Below the pieces are notes generated by a model. The model did no database searches. It had not been told where the DNA came from and saw nothing but the letters and a program-made list of their open reading frames with translations. A DNA stretch of 64,000 nucleotides from Paraescarpia echinospica (lineage: Eukaryota > Annelida > Polychaeta > Sabellida > Siboglinidae), in NCBI GenBank assembly GCA_020002185.1, contig CM034544.1, positions 916,823 through 980,822 of the forward strand. The letters run 5' to 3'. This document shows positions 1 to 10,171 of this stretch, in pieces; positions within the stretch are counted from its first letter, which is position 1; the number at the start of each line of letters is the position of its first letter. The position numbers and the translations under genes are program-made.

Positions 1-1070
1 GTAGATCTTGTTGTCTAAATGCGTCATTTTGACGAACAGAAGCACACAGACACGAGCGCGTCGAGACTGCGTCCTGGTATTTAAACAAATCGCTATTTTG
101 TATTTTACAAATTCCACGACAGTTGATCGCGCGTTGCATCACTTGGCACAAAACATCGCAACTTTTATGTTTCCTGGGACATATTCCAGTTATAAAATTT
201 TCTCTCGAAATAATCCTATCGTTGCTACATCGGCACGGACGTGTTAATGGGGAAGGCAGATGTGTCGCTGGCTGTAAAAGTGGGCGATAAAACGGGGCAA
301 TAAACATGTTATCGCTCGCCGCGTTGCCACGAGCGGTCGTAATCTGCTGTATTAAAGTAAATCGGTCTCGCGGCAAAGGTGGGCGGCTTGATATCACACC
401 GCACTCTAACGGACACTTGCGCAATCACTCGAGGGTCAAAGGTCGCACTATCATGCATTATCCTGAAGACGACGCCATATGGATCTGTTATTAAGCTATA
501 CAATGTCACAGGTTCCTGGTGCATCAGTATCCCGTCACATTCGATCGGCAGCTTCCATCGCTTACTCTAACGAATAATTTGTTGGAGCAAAGAATTGGTT
601 GTAGCGTGGTGTGTCGCTTACAGGTACATAAATGAGTGTGTGTATGTATGCGTGCGTGCATATATACTTACAAAACATATATCAAAAAGAACAAACTAAA
701 CGTTACATTGTTAAAATGTGTATAGACAAATGGTGCCTTTCCGAATCTTTAAACTAACAACAGCGGGAATCTGGTCTCACGTGACTCGTCGGAACATAGT
801 TCATACACTTCGACCGACGTTCGACGGAGGTGCTGTTAGGCAGCCGGTTGGGTGTTCTCTACCCCCGTATCCCGAACACATGTCCACTGGATCCTTCCTT
901 TCACTGATGACGGATTCCCGAAGTATCTCACAAATTGCACTTGTTATGACGTAATCTTGAAACAGTTTTTCGCATTAACATTAGTTGCGAGAAACGCCTC
1001 CAACTGATATGTCCTGCCACCTCGAAACAATCGCGGACCATAGACACAGCATTGTGAACAATGGATTTAC
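1..1070. other. Unique intergenic sequence, no gene seen
   Basis: Mixed-composition single-copy DNA. Short open frames are present, but none has recognisable domains or a credible codon pattern. A short TG-rich run lies near 636-660 and a perfect CTCACGTGAC E-box at 777-786. No RNA gene or transposon was recognised. Confidence 0.6.
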
Positions 1071-1405
1071 GTGGGTGAAACCTATGTACATAACTCTAAT
1101 ATAATCCTAACCCTTAGCCTGGGTGATACCTACGTACATAACTCTAATATAATCCTAATCCTTAACCTGGGTGAAACCTACGTACATAACTCTAAAATAA
1201 TCCTAACCCTTAACCTGGGTGAAACCTACGTACATAACACTAATATAATCCTAACCCTTCACCCGGGTGATACCTACGTACATAACTCTAATATAATCCT
1301 AACCCATAACCTGGGTTAAACGTACGTAGATAACTGTAATATAATCTTAACCCTTAGCCTGGGTGAAACCTACGTACATAACCCTAATCTAATCCTAACC
1401 CCCTT
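1071..1405. repeat. Minisatellite, 48-bp unit, about 7 copies
   Basis: Each unit contains the palindromic core CCTACGTACATAACTCTAAT followed by AATCCTAACCCTTAACC and GGGTGA. The 48-bp period is a multiple of three, so an 82-aa open frame with a 16-aa period runs through it; I regard that frame as incidental. The CCTAACCCTTAACC part resembles degenerate telomeric CCCTAA repeats, but the period and the rest of the unit do not. Confidence 0.9.
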
Positions 1406-1712
1406 AACCAACGTGCAATTTCGGGAAACATTGCATTCATTTTCTTTCGAATGGCCACAAATGAATCGCCTAGGAAGAAACCGTTAATACACATGATAAT
1501 ATGTATAAAACTGCAGTTTCCAATAACAACTGTTCAACTAAATAAATACACCAGCCGCAGAGAGCACAGACAATGTCTGTGTTGAAGCAGTGTGGTGTTG
1601 AACTACTGACGTCCGCCGCCAATAGTGCACTTCTCCCGGCTATAATCGCCATCGATACAAGAGCCCCGCTACCGGAAATGAACGCTCAACAACCGCTTCA
1701 GCGCGTGCGCAC
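1406..1712. other. Unique spacer, nothing recognised
   Basis: Single-copy sequence between the 48-bp array and the CT tract. No domain, RNA gene or transposon signature was seen. Confidence 0.5.
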
Positions 1713-2083
1713 GCCCTCTCTCTCTCTCTCCCTCTCTCCCTCCCCCATCTTGTCTTTCTCTCCATCCCTCATCTATCCATCCTATGCTCTCTCTCTCTCT
1801 CACCCTCCCTTCCTCCCTCCCTCCCTCCCTCACTCCCTCCCTCCCTCCCTCCCTCCCTCTCTCCCTCCCTCCCTCTCTCTCCTCCCACTCCCTCCCTGCC
1901 TCTTCCATCCCTCCTATCTCCTCCCTCTGCCCCTCCTCTCTCTCCGTCCGTCCGTCCTCCCTCCCTCCCTCCCTCCCTCCCTCCCTCTCCCTCCCTCCCT
2001 CCCTCCCTCCCTCCCTCCCTCCCTCCCTGCCTCCATCCCTCCCTCCCTCCCTCGCACTGTCCCTCCCTCTCTACCTCCCCCGG
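1713..2083. repeat. Polypyrimidine CT / CCCT microsatellite
   Basis: About 370 bp almost purely C and T on the plus strand, dominated by CCCT and CT steps, with a few interruptions such as the GTCCGTCCGTCC patch near 1945. Long frames on both strands (Pro/Ser/Leu-rich on plus, Arg/Glu/Gly-rich on minus) are artefacts of composition. The tract could form triplex DNA. Confidence 0.95.
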
Positions 2084-2617
2084 TCGGCCAGTCCTTGCCA
2101 GCCTGTGTCTCGACTGCCGTGTTTGGCGGAAGGCGGGTTGCGTGACGAGATCCTTGCGACAAGGCAGCACTCAGCGCGGGCCGCTCCCATTGGCCGCGCG
2201 GCCGGCTACCGGCAGTTGCGCCATTAACACAAATGAACGAACGGAATCTACATAATCGAATTGTTGCCGGCGTCATCCAGCCGCCTTCACGCACCCCCAG
2301 CCGCCTCGGCCGTCGGCGGCCGATCATAGACGCTCTTTACCCAGTCCCTCCGGTGATGTCAGCTACCGATACAGCGCTCCTAGCGAGTGACGTAAAACAC
2401 GGTCCCGTCGATAAAGTTCGCTCTGGGGCGACGACTTCTCCTTGCCCTCGTAGGCGGTGTTCGACAGGGGTGTGGTGAAAGACGACATCCGCCTTTTCTC
2501 GCTTAAACAACGTTGTCCTATGTTTAGTTGTAACATAAACAATGGGAGAGATAATGTCAACAATACGTATGTTTTTAAAATTCACGTTCACAATTGCGTC
2601 AGACATTTTGGAAATAT
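2084..2617. other. GC-rich unique stretch, no gene
   Basis: Unique sequence that is CpG-rich from about 2090 to 2340. It contains an inverted CCAAT box (CCCATTGGCCG near 2186) and a SOX-like ATTGTT near 2259. No coding signal is convincing. It may be a regulatory island, by inference from composition and motifs only. Confidence 0.45.
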
Positions 2618-2937
2618 GGCGGTCCTTGTTGTGAGGCAACAGTTCACTTGGCGGACATTGTTGTTAGGCAATAGTTCACTTGGCGGTCCTTGTTGTTAGG
2701 CAACAGTTCACTTGGCGGTCCTTGTTGTGAGGTAACAGTTCACTTGGCGAGCATTGTTGTTAGGCAATAGTTCACTTGGCGGTCCTTGTTATTAGGCAAC
2801 AGTTCACTTGGCGGACCTTGTTGTTAGGCAATAGTTCACTTGGCGGTCCTTGTTGTTAGGCAACAGTTCACTTGGCGGTCCTTGTTGTTAGGCAACAGTT
2901 CACTTGGCGGACCTTGTTGTTAGGCAACAGTTCACTT
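2618..2937. repeat. Minisatellite, 32-bp unit, 10 copies
   Basis: Ten head-to-tail units built from GGCGGTCCTTGTTGTTAGGC and AACAGTTCACTT. Units differ at a few positions (GGTCC/GGACC, AACAG/AATAG), including a two-unit alternation that suggests a former 64-bp dimer. Confidence 0.92.
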
Positions 2938-3305
2938 TACGGATACATCAACTGGCCGTCATACGTTGCCTTTGTTATCACGTGGCCATATTACGGACGA
3001 CGTTTTTCGCCAACTTGGACTAGCAAAGATGGCTGGCGGTATAAACACACAAACTAAAAGATGGTTTCCCGAAGTAGGCCAATTCTTACTGAAAACACGC
3101 GTAATGTTATGATTAATCGATTTATATCCAATTTTTGTCAGTCGAACATTCCGTACGAATCATATGGCCGGTAAAACCTATTATACGCGGGTCAAGGGAA
3201 ATGTCGGAAAAAAATCCTTTCCTTTCTTTGTTAATGGGATCCGTAGTTGAATCCCTGAAATGTTTCGCGCCTCGTAGACAAGCCGTCTAGGTGGAAAACG
3301 TTTCC
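2938..3305. other. Unique spacer, nothing recognised
   Basis: Single-copy DNA between two arrays, with no recognisable coding or RNA feature. Confidence 0.5.
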
Positions 3306-3397
3306 GCACACGGACACACAAATACACACACGGACACACAAATACACACACTGACACACAAATACACACACGGACACACAAATACACACACGCACAT
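3306..3397. repeat. 20-bp CA-rich short tandem repeat
   Basis: Four to five copies of CACACGGACACACAAATACA, one with CTGACA replacing CGGACA. This is a CA-derived microsatellite that has matured into a 20-bp unit. Confidence 0.88.
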
Positions 3398-4060
3398 GCA
3401 CACAAAACACGTAGTTTTCTAATGTTGACATTCGATGTCTCATCAAATGAGTGGCTTCTTATATTCGCTGGAAGCCGGTTTATATATAACTACGAATAAA
3501 GAGCAAGACGGTGATAGTAATCGCACATTCCTAGATTACATAACTTGCGACAATGTTGTCTGCCGTTTATATATAACTCGCTGATTTCACCAGTCCTTTG
3601 TTTTGACACCACTGCTGCCAGTCGACCGCGCCCTGGCACGAAGTGGTCGTAGTTGTTGCTATCACAGTCATTCGCCGGCGTCTCCTTCAGCCGATATACC
3701 TCAAAGGGAAAGGACGCTTGTCATGTCATCGATATAGTTCATCTGATCGAGATAGCGTGTCTCCGGCTCTATCGCTTCTGATTACTGTCAGCCGCTCGAT
3801 AAGATCCGGGCAGAATTCAGTAGAACAATTTTGTTTCATTTTTTAGCCTTAAAACCTGCAATCCCCGTAAAAAAAAGATTCCGTTGAACAGTGTATACTG
3901 TTACACGATTGTTCGTTTATTATTCGCCCCATAAGATGGTGCTGTGACACGGCGTTTTGACACCACCACTTCCAAGACGTTAGTCTGCACTGCCCTCACG
4001 CGCTACTTTGTTGTACTTCGTCGTTGACTGAAATCTAGTATCTGTCATTACGGAAGCGAG
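3398..4060. other. Unique spacer with small internal duplications
   Basis: No gene recognised. TTTATATATAACT occurs twice (near 3479 and 3568), and TTTTGACACCACTGC near 3601 has a partial echo, TTTTGACACCACCAC, near 3956. These look like decayed duplications. Confidence 0.5.
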
Positions 4061-4215
4061 CGTACATGCACGCATGCGTGCGTGCATGTCCGTGTGTGCG
4101 CGTGCGTCTGTGTGTGTGTCTGCGAGTGTGCGTGTGTGAGTGTATGTGTGTATGTGCGTGTGTCTGTGCGTGCGTGCGTGCGTGCGTGTGTGCGTGCGTG
4201 CGCGTGTATATGCAT
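4061..4215. repeat. TG/CG dinucleotide-rich tract
   Basis: An imperfect run of GTGTGT, GCGTGC and GTGCGTGC steps of about 155 bp, with alternating purine-pyrimidine composition and so Z-DNA potential. The His/Thr/Arg-rich minus-strand frame across it is compositional. Confidence 0.88.
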
Positions 4216-4670
4216 ATGTACTGATACTGAATCATAGCCGAACCTTTCCTGGACTTTCTTTATAAAGTGCTGTTATTTCTTTGACTGAGCATGATAATTA
4301 ATTTGATTGACTACCTTCATTCACACTAACCAGTCGTATTCGTCACGCCTCTAGTGACGACAAAGGGTGCCGCCACGTAAAAGAGGAAATCGAGGCTACA
4401 AATAAAGAAACAGAATGTACAAATCTAAAGAACAATTAAGATGACCCACAGTGGTTTGATCCGAGACTAATAGAAATAGAATCACCTCAAACATGTTATT
4501 AATCACAAAACAAAATTTACCTAATCAATAAAATGTGCTTATCATAACTATGTTTTACTTTGACCTTTGTTTATTATTTACTCTAGCCTGATACTGTATA
4601 TCACCATACATAGTCATTCAACGTACTTAATGCAGGTATTTAGGTCGTTATTGCTATAGTTTATTGTAAT
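4216..4670. other. AT-rich unique spacer
   Basis: AT-rich single-copy sequence with no recognisable gene. It leads into the tail of the minus-strand LINE fragment. Confidence 0.5.
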
Positions 4671-5160
4671 AATAATAATTTATTTCTTATATAGCGCCCC
4701 ATCCAAATAATTGTTCTGGGGCGCTTCACAATGGTTAATGCAAATAATTAAATAAATAACATCATACGATATATAGTTTAAAAATACTATTTAATCATTA
4801 CTACTAAGTAAAACCCACTATATTGTCTTAAAATATATAAATAAACACAATTATGCAAACCATTAAAACAATAAAATAGATTAATTATAATACTAAATTA
4901 ATTAAAATAAAGGTATAACTAATTGTGATCATCGATCATCGTAGGTTAAAATAATTTGGGAAAAGATGTGTCTTCAGTGCCACTTTAAACTGATTGACAC
5001 TAGTGCATTGACGCACTGTGAGTGGTAGTTGATTCCATGCTCTTGGAGCTGCACAAGAGAATACTCGTTCGCCGAGTTTAGTTCGGGTAGTGGGTTGTTT
5101 AAGGAGTAGCTGATCGGTATTGTATATCCTTATATGAATAAAGTGATATTTCCGTTGCTA
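4671..5160 (-). mobile_element. 3' end of a LINE, minus strand, 5'-truncated
   Basis: On the minus strand, 5145 to 4936 encodes a typical LINE ORF2 C-terminus: LGERVFSCAAPRAWNQLP, then a segment ending FKVALKTHLF, then a TGA stop at 4936-4938. The RAWNxLP...FKxxLKTHLF pattern is characteristic of the extreme C-terminus of jockey/CR1/L2-type elements. The 3' UTR follows, and the end matches the common invertebrate LINE tail GGGCGCTATATAAG...AAATTATTATTATT at about 4671-4740. The catalytic RT core is absent, so this is a dead-on-arrival insertion. Family assignment is from memory of such tails. Confidence 0.82.
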
Positions 5161-6095
5161 CCAGGAAATATACGAGAAGTAGAACTAACCCAGGTCCGTC
5201 GCCGCTGTAGTTGCGTCGACTCGCGACAATCACACGCCGCCTCACGGAGCATGTCGAGCCGCCCGTCACTCACCCACTACCGGCCGGCGTGTCTGCCGTC
5301 GATACCCTTGATGCCGCCAGGCCCGACTCACACCCCCCATTATCGCCCTACCATCTCCCCGCTAGCTATGCAATTACCGGGTCTGATTTCGCCGCGATAA
5401 TCGCCGTCGTCTCACGTGACTGCCTCGCCGCCGGCGGGTCGGTCACGTGACTCGGTCGACGTCACGCGCCGTCGGTATGACGTGACTTATTCTCTCTCGC
5501 GCGGCAGTCTGAAATCGTTATTTCGGAAATTACCATACGTTCGGAAGAGTAATTATTGTTTTTCGTTAGCTCCGTCGGTCGTCTGTGATTTGGGAACTCG
5601 AAACAACGGACCCTATTTCTAGTCTTAGTTCATTTTTGAGCCTAGCCAGTTGTTCAGTTAGAATTGCGTCACGGGAGATCTGACAAGGCCGGATTATAAT
5701 AATACGTCTGCATTGCACTCAACGTCACGGAGAATGTCCTTCTAAGACTCCAGAATATCCACGATTGAAATTATATACATTATCCTTGTCGAAATATCGT
5801 TGACTTTCTACGTCACGTGTTCCTATCAGGTGCAATCTTAACTTCGTTTGTTGTCCGTGCGCCTGGCTCGGAGACCGTGTCAGCAACAAAGTAACATAAG
5901 TTGGGGTTAAATATATCACCCTATGTCCCAGTCCAGTTATCAATATGTAATATTTTAAATCGCAGCGTGGGAATCCGTTTACAGAAACGTAGGGGCAGTA
6001 TAGAATGTAGCTTTAATTTTTTATTATTCAGAGTTATCCTTATATTCTATGTCTTGTTTGGCTGTAAAATCACACTAGCGTAAGATCAGCTTAAA
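5161..6095. other. Unique stretch with CpG-rich core
   Basis: No gene recognised. Positions 5200-5520 are CpG-rich and carry CTCACGTGAC (5411-5420), the perfect palindrome GTCACGTGAC (5442-5451) and a nearby GACGTCAC. These fit USF/TFEB and CREB/ATF type sites and make the segment a candidate regulatory element. The remainder is ordinary AT-richer sequence. Confidence 0.45.
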
Positions 6096-6155
6096 ATGGT
6101 GTATGTCAGAATACTGGTGTATGTCAGAATACTGGTGTATGTCAGAAGCGTGTGA
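6096..6155. repeat. 20-bp direct repeat, 3 copies
   Basis: Three consecutive copies of TGGTGTATGTCAGAATACTG (the last incomplete). A small local duplication. Confidence 0.85.
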
Positions 6156-6652
6156 CCGAAAACGTTTTTGTTGCAGGATTATTGTCCAATTGGATTAATA
6201 GAGTAGTCGGGGACAGGCGGGGCGGAACTATTTCTGAAGATAAGGTAAGAATGTTTCCTTTCCGCACCATATTACCACAGCCATGATGTAACACGGGGAG
6301 GGTGTCTGCAACTAAGGTAACCTCTAGCGACCTCTAGCATTGAGTGTTAAACTCAATATGGATATATTATTCTGATTTCTTTTTTATTCCGTTTCGGAAT
6401 AATGACGTCATATTACAGTGACACAATTATGTCAACATCCACCAGCAGTCTAGCGTAGATGTCACTTCCGCTAACTCCACTGTGCATGCTTAGTTTTATT
6501 CGGGAAATGTAAGTGACGTCATCACGTCGTGATACTGCTACAGTGATGGTCACGTGTGCAGCCAGTTTCACCTGTAACAAACTACACTTGCCACCTATCG
6601 GCCGACGCCGTGTTTGCTTCCAGGGTGAAGTGCATTCTACGAGTTTCCCACG
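6156..6652. other. Unique stretch, two full CRE sites
   Basis: No gene. Perfect TGACGTCA octamers lie at 6403-6410 and 6514-6521, and GGTCACGTGTG near 6547. Candidate regulatory sequence, by inference from motifs only. Confidence 0.4.
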
Positions 6653-6806
6653 TAATGCATTGTAATGTAATGCATTGTAATGTAATGCATTGTAATATAA
6701 TACATTGTAATGACATGCATTGTAATGTAATACATTGTAATGTAACATACTGTAATGACACGTATTGTAATGTAATACAATGTAATGTAATACATTGTAA
6801 TGTAAC
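6653..6806. repeat. Minisatellite, 15-bp unit, about 10 copies
   Basis: Units of CATTGTAATGTAATG with scattered substitutions (ATACATTG, GACATGCATTG). Because the period is a multiple of three, both strands carry open frames with Cys/Asn/His/Tyr-rich periodic peptides, which I treat as incidental. Confidence 0.9.
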
Positions 6807-7147
6807 TGACGATTGTTTGTTGCTACACTAAGAGCAAGAAACCAGCGGTACGCGTTACGCGTTACGTGACTAGTCGCAAGGCGACAGCGAAAATTAAAAT
6901 TAATTGGTCTCACGCATTCGGAAATATTTTTATTAGAATTCCATTTTAATTCGTGTGTTTGACACAGTAAGGTACATAGGCTCAGACTCAGTCGTCCACG
7001 TCGATATAGCGGACAGCGCAGTCGACGGAGACGTTAGCAGCCAAATACGATGTGTCCTAATTGTTCGATCACTGGTCTACAATTGGATTTTTGTTTCTTA
7101 CTGTTTGCTGATTTGTTGAACAGGATTACGACAATTACTATACCCTA
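6807..7147. other. Unique spacer, nothing recognised
   Basis: Single-copy sequence without recognisable features. Confidence 0.5.
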
Positions 7148-7552
7148 GATGCTAGTAAATAGAGTAAGTCGTGTATGTACTCGTCAACACAATTAATACT
7201 CTTCATACTATAGTAAGTAGAGTACGTCAGCAAATACTCTAGATAATAGTAAGCCTAGTAAGTTGTGTGGATACTCCTCAGTAAATATTATATATACTAT
7301 AATAAGTAGAGTAAGTTAGGTGGATACTGTTCAGTGAATATTCTAGACACTATGGTATGTAGAGTAAGTTATGTGGATACTCGTCAATAAATACTCTTTA
7401 TACTATAGTAAGTACAGCACGTGTTGTGGATACTCGTCAGCAAATACTTTTTATAATATAGTAAGTACAGCATGTGTTGTGGATACTCGTCAGCAAATAC
7501 TCTTTATACTATAGTAAGTACAGCACGTGTTGTGGATACTCGTCAGTAAAAA
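7148..7552. repeat. Degenerate minisatellite, about 53-bp unit, 7 copies
   Basis: Each unit contains GTGGATACTCGTCAG, AAATACTCTTTATACTATAG and TAAGTACAGCACGTGTT. Copies on the left are strongly diverged; the last three (from about 7370) are close to identical, so the right side was homogenised most recently. Confidence 0.85.
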
Positions 7553-8266
7553 CTGTTTCACAAGAACGCTCTCTCACAAGGGCCGGTGACTCGTCACACA
7601 CCGACCGTGACAACTCGTCACGCTCCAGTGAGTTCGACATGACCCAGTCAGTTCGATATGACCCGGTGACATATAATTGGCGGGTGTCTCGGCGGCATGA
7701 CGGCGACACAAAGGGTGGCTACACCTGGCGGGGGGGTGTCGAGTTACCGCGGTCTAAGGGGCGGGTAGATGACAATCTCCGAGGCTCAGAATTAATGGGG
7801 AGAATGCCAAAAGTAACATATTGACGTGATAATAGTTGAGTTTGTATTTGTTCGTAAGCAAATGTGTGTATAATGATGTGTTTATGTGTGGCGTATGTGC
7901 ATGTGTGCTGCGTGCGTGCTTGTATACGTACGTGCGTGTGCATGCGTGCGTGCGCATGCGTGCGTGCGCATCATGTTCCGGTAAACTCCAGTGAGGTACT
8001 TCCACACACGCAGAACCGGATATGTTTCGTTTCACACTGTCTGATCTGGTTTTAAAGTCATTTTCTTCATAGTGTTCACTACAAAAAAATGTAGTAGCCA
8101 TAACCCTGTTGTTGTTCTGCCGACGTCGTTTTAAATGTACAAAATTATATGTTACTTTCCTGATTCATTCGTTGATACAATAATTTGTTCGTTGGTTCGT
8201 TTTTCGTTCGTTCAATATTTGGTTCATTCGTTGGTTCGTTCGGTCTTTATTTCGTTTTGCACACGC
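7553..8266. other. Unique spacer with TG-rich patch
   Basis: No gene recognised. A short GACTCGTCACAC / GACAACTCGTCACGC duplication lies near 7588-7622, and TG/CG-rich sequence spans 7864-7975. Confidence 0.5.
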
Positions 8267-8289
8267 GTCCACAGACACACACGCGCGTG

Positions 8290-8355
<66 letters not shown>

Positions 8356-8436
8356 TACACATAAACACACACACACACACGAACACACACATACACACAC
8401 AAACACACACACACACGCACGGACACACACACACAA

Positions 8437-8467
<31 letters not shown>

Positions 8468-8554
8468 AACACACATACATAGTCACTAGTCACACACACA
8501 TACACGCACGTACGCACGCGCGCGCGCGCACACGCCTGCACACACACACACACG

Positions 8555-8612
<58 letters not shown>
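8267..8612. repeat. Long CA microsatellite
   Basis: About 345 bp of (CA)n with GCGC, ACAAACA and ACATACA interruptions and a non-CA break near 8478-8495. Open frames on either strand (Cys/Val or His/Thr) are compositional. Confidence 0.95.
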
Positions 8613-8615
<3 letters not shown>

Positions 8616-9048
8616 CCTATTTCAGTTGTTCGTCCGCTAGTATGATGAATTAACCAGGCGCCTGCGGCAGTATTAGTAATTTCAATTAATCAAATGAACA
8701 AGTCGTTGAAACGACTGCGTCAAGTCGCCCCATTCAGTGGCCGTGATTCGTGTAAGCGCGCGCTGTCTCCCACCGATCAACACATAAATCATACGCCAGC
8801 AATAACAAATACCCTGTCATTTTCATTCAAATATCTTCTCGCTTAGTTCGCCGAACGTCGGCTCAAGCGTGCGTTTGTGCAAGAGCACGGCCGCACATCC
8901 GTTGTCGCTGTTCGCATGCACATGTCATGTGCGTGTGCACGTCTTTGCATATATACGTATGTGTATGTTACCTACGGCACACGACCTATCTAAGTGACTG
9001 CCGTGAAGGACGGTAAACGAGAATCGACGTATGAGATACCAAGAGATA
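8613..9048. other. Unique island
   Basis: No gene seen. 8640-8860 is single-copy and carries AATTAATCAAATGA and ATAAATCATACG homeodomain-like sites plus a GCGCGCGCTG patch. A candidate regulatory island, supported only by composition and motifs. Confidence 0.4.
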
Positions 9049-9197
9049 ACGTTTATATCACGATGTGGTACTGTATAATCCACGTGGGGGCTGTTATACA
9101 ATATTATATTTTTTACGTATTTACGTTTATATCACGTTGTGATATTGTAGGATCTACGTAGAGGCTGTTATACAACAGTATACTTCTTTTACGTATT
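9049..9197. repeat. 74-bp tandem duplication, 2 copies
   Basis: Two adjacent copies beginning ACGTTTATATCACG (9049 and 9123), sharing GGCTGTTATACAA and TTTTACGTATTTA. About 85 percent identical by eye. Confidence 0.85.
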
Positions 9198-9353
9198 TAT
9201 GTTTTTCAATCGTGTATAATTTCACTTGTACAGTTATGTGTAAAATGCGGAATCCATAGAACTGGTCTCCAACTACATAAAAGTTTATTTTCTGTGTGTT
9301 AAACTCACGACTCGCACGAAGGCAAAATATAAGGTTTGTCGTGAATAAAACAT

Positions 9354-9412
9354 ATTTGTTGTTGTTGTTGTTGTTGTTATTGTTGTTGTTGTTGTTGTTG
9401 TTATTATTGTTA
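9354..9412. repeat. GTT trinucleotide microsatellite
   Basis: About 20 copies of TTG/GTT with occasional ATT. The polyleucine frame across it is compositional. Confidence 0.95.
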
Positions 9413-9519
9413 CTCGGGAATATTATTGTATCACAATTTGGCCTGATCGGGAAGGTGACACTAATAATAAGGTTGCACGGGGCTACACTTGGCTCATTGG
9501 TGCCTGTAATGACTTCGAC

Positions 9520-9583
9520 ATCTGTCTACTGGTCCATGAACATCTTACTCCTTGTTCGTGAACATCATACTACTGGTTCATAA
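9520..9583. repeat. 22-bp minisatellite, left half
   Basis: Three diverged units of the type CATCTTACTACTGGTTCATG. The same unit resumes at 9896, so this array is split by the intervening LINE end. Confidence 0.8.
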
Positions 9584-9895
9584 TAATAAATAATAATAAT
9601 GGTTTATTAGAGAAACTATTATACTTTCCAATCAATTACATACATAGATTGCCATGGTTTCTGTAATGAGGGTATAAAGCCACTAGTGGCTGATTAGCCC
9701 TCACAATACATGTGATAAATACGTAAATTTCATGGTGCAAGATAACAATTTGTGTGATTGAAGAAAGAAGAAAAAGAGCAACATAAATCACAGCTGTCCT
9801 ATTTTCATAAATACTTCATTTAAAATTGCAACAAAGAATGCTATTTATATCAGTCATTAATATTATTTACTAAAAAAGTGTCTTGAGTTGACGTT
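9584..9895 (-). mobile_element. LINE 3' UTR and tail, minus strand, inserted in a minisatellite
   Basis: Read on the minus strand, the segment ends GAGGGCTAATCAGCCACTAG ... CTAATAAACCATTATTATT followed by ATTATTATG. A TAAACC(ATT)n terminus is typical of CR1/L2-like LINEs or their SINE partners. No coding part remains. It sits exactly between two blocks of the same 22-bp repeat, which gives good boundaries: AAT-rich tail at 9584 and truncation point near 9895. Confidence 0.72.
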
Positions 9896-10048
9896 TAAAC
9901 ATCTTACTACTGGTTCATAAACATCTTACTACTGGTTCATAAACATCTTACTACTGGTTTATAAACATAGTGCTACTGGTTCATGAACATCGTGCTACTG
10001 GGCATACTGGTCCACGAACAACTTACTATTGATTCATGAACATCATAG
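9896..10048. repeat. 22-bp minisatellite, right half
   Basis: Six to seven units of AACATCTTACTACTGGTTCATA, the first three nearly identical, then diverging (GTGCTACTGG variants). Continuous in sequence type with 9520-9583. Confidence 0.85.
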
Positions 10049-10171
10049 CTTATTGCAATGATTGTTCCCCTTTAAAGGTGTCTACGCAGCGAGTTCTTGT
10101 GCGTGATCCTCTAACACCGTGCCACGTGGACAAATTAACTTTATTTGTCAATACATGAAACTGCATCTGAC

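Noticed and set aside
1071..1405. Possible interstitial telomere sequence
   Set aside because: CCTAACCCTTAACC occurs within each 48-bp unit, but there is no uninterrupted hexamer run.
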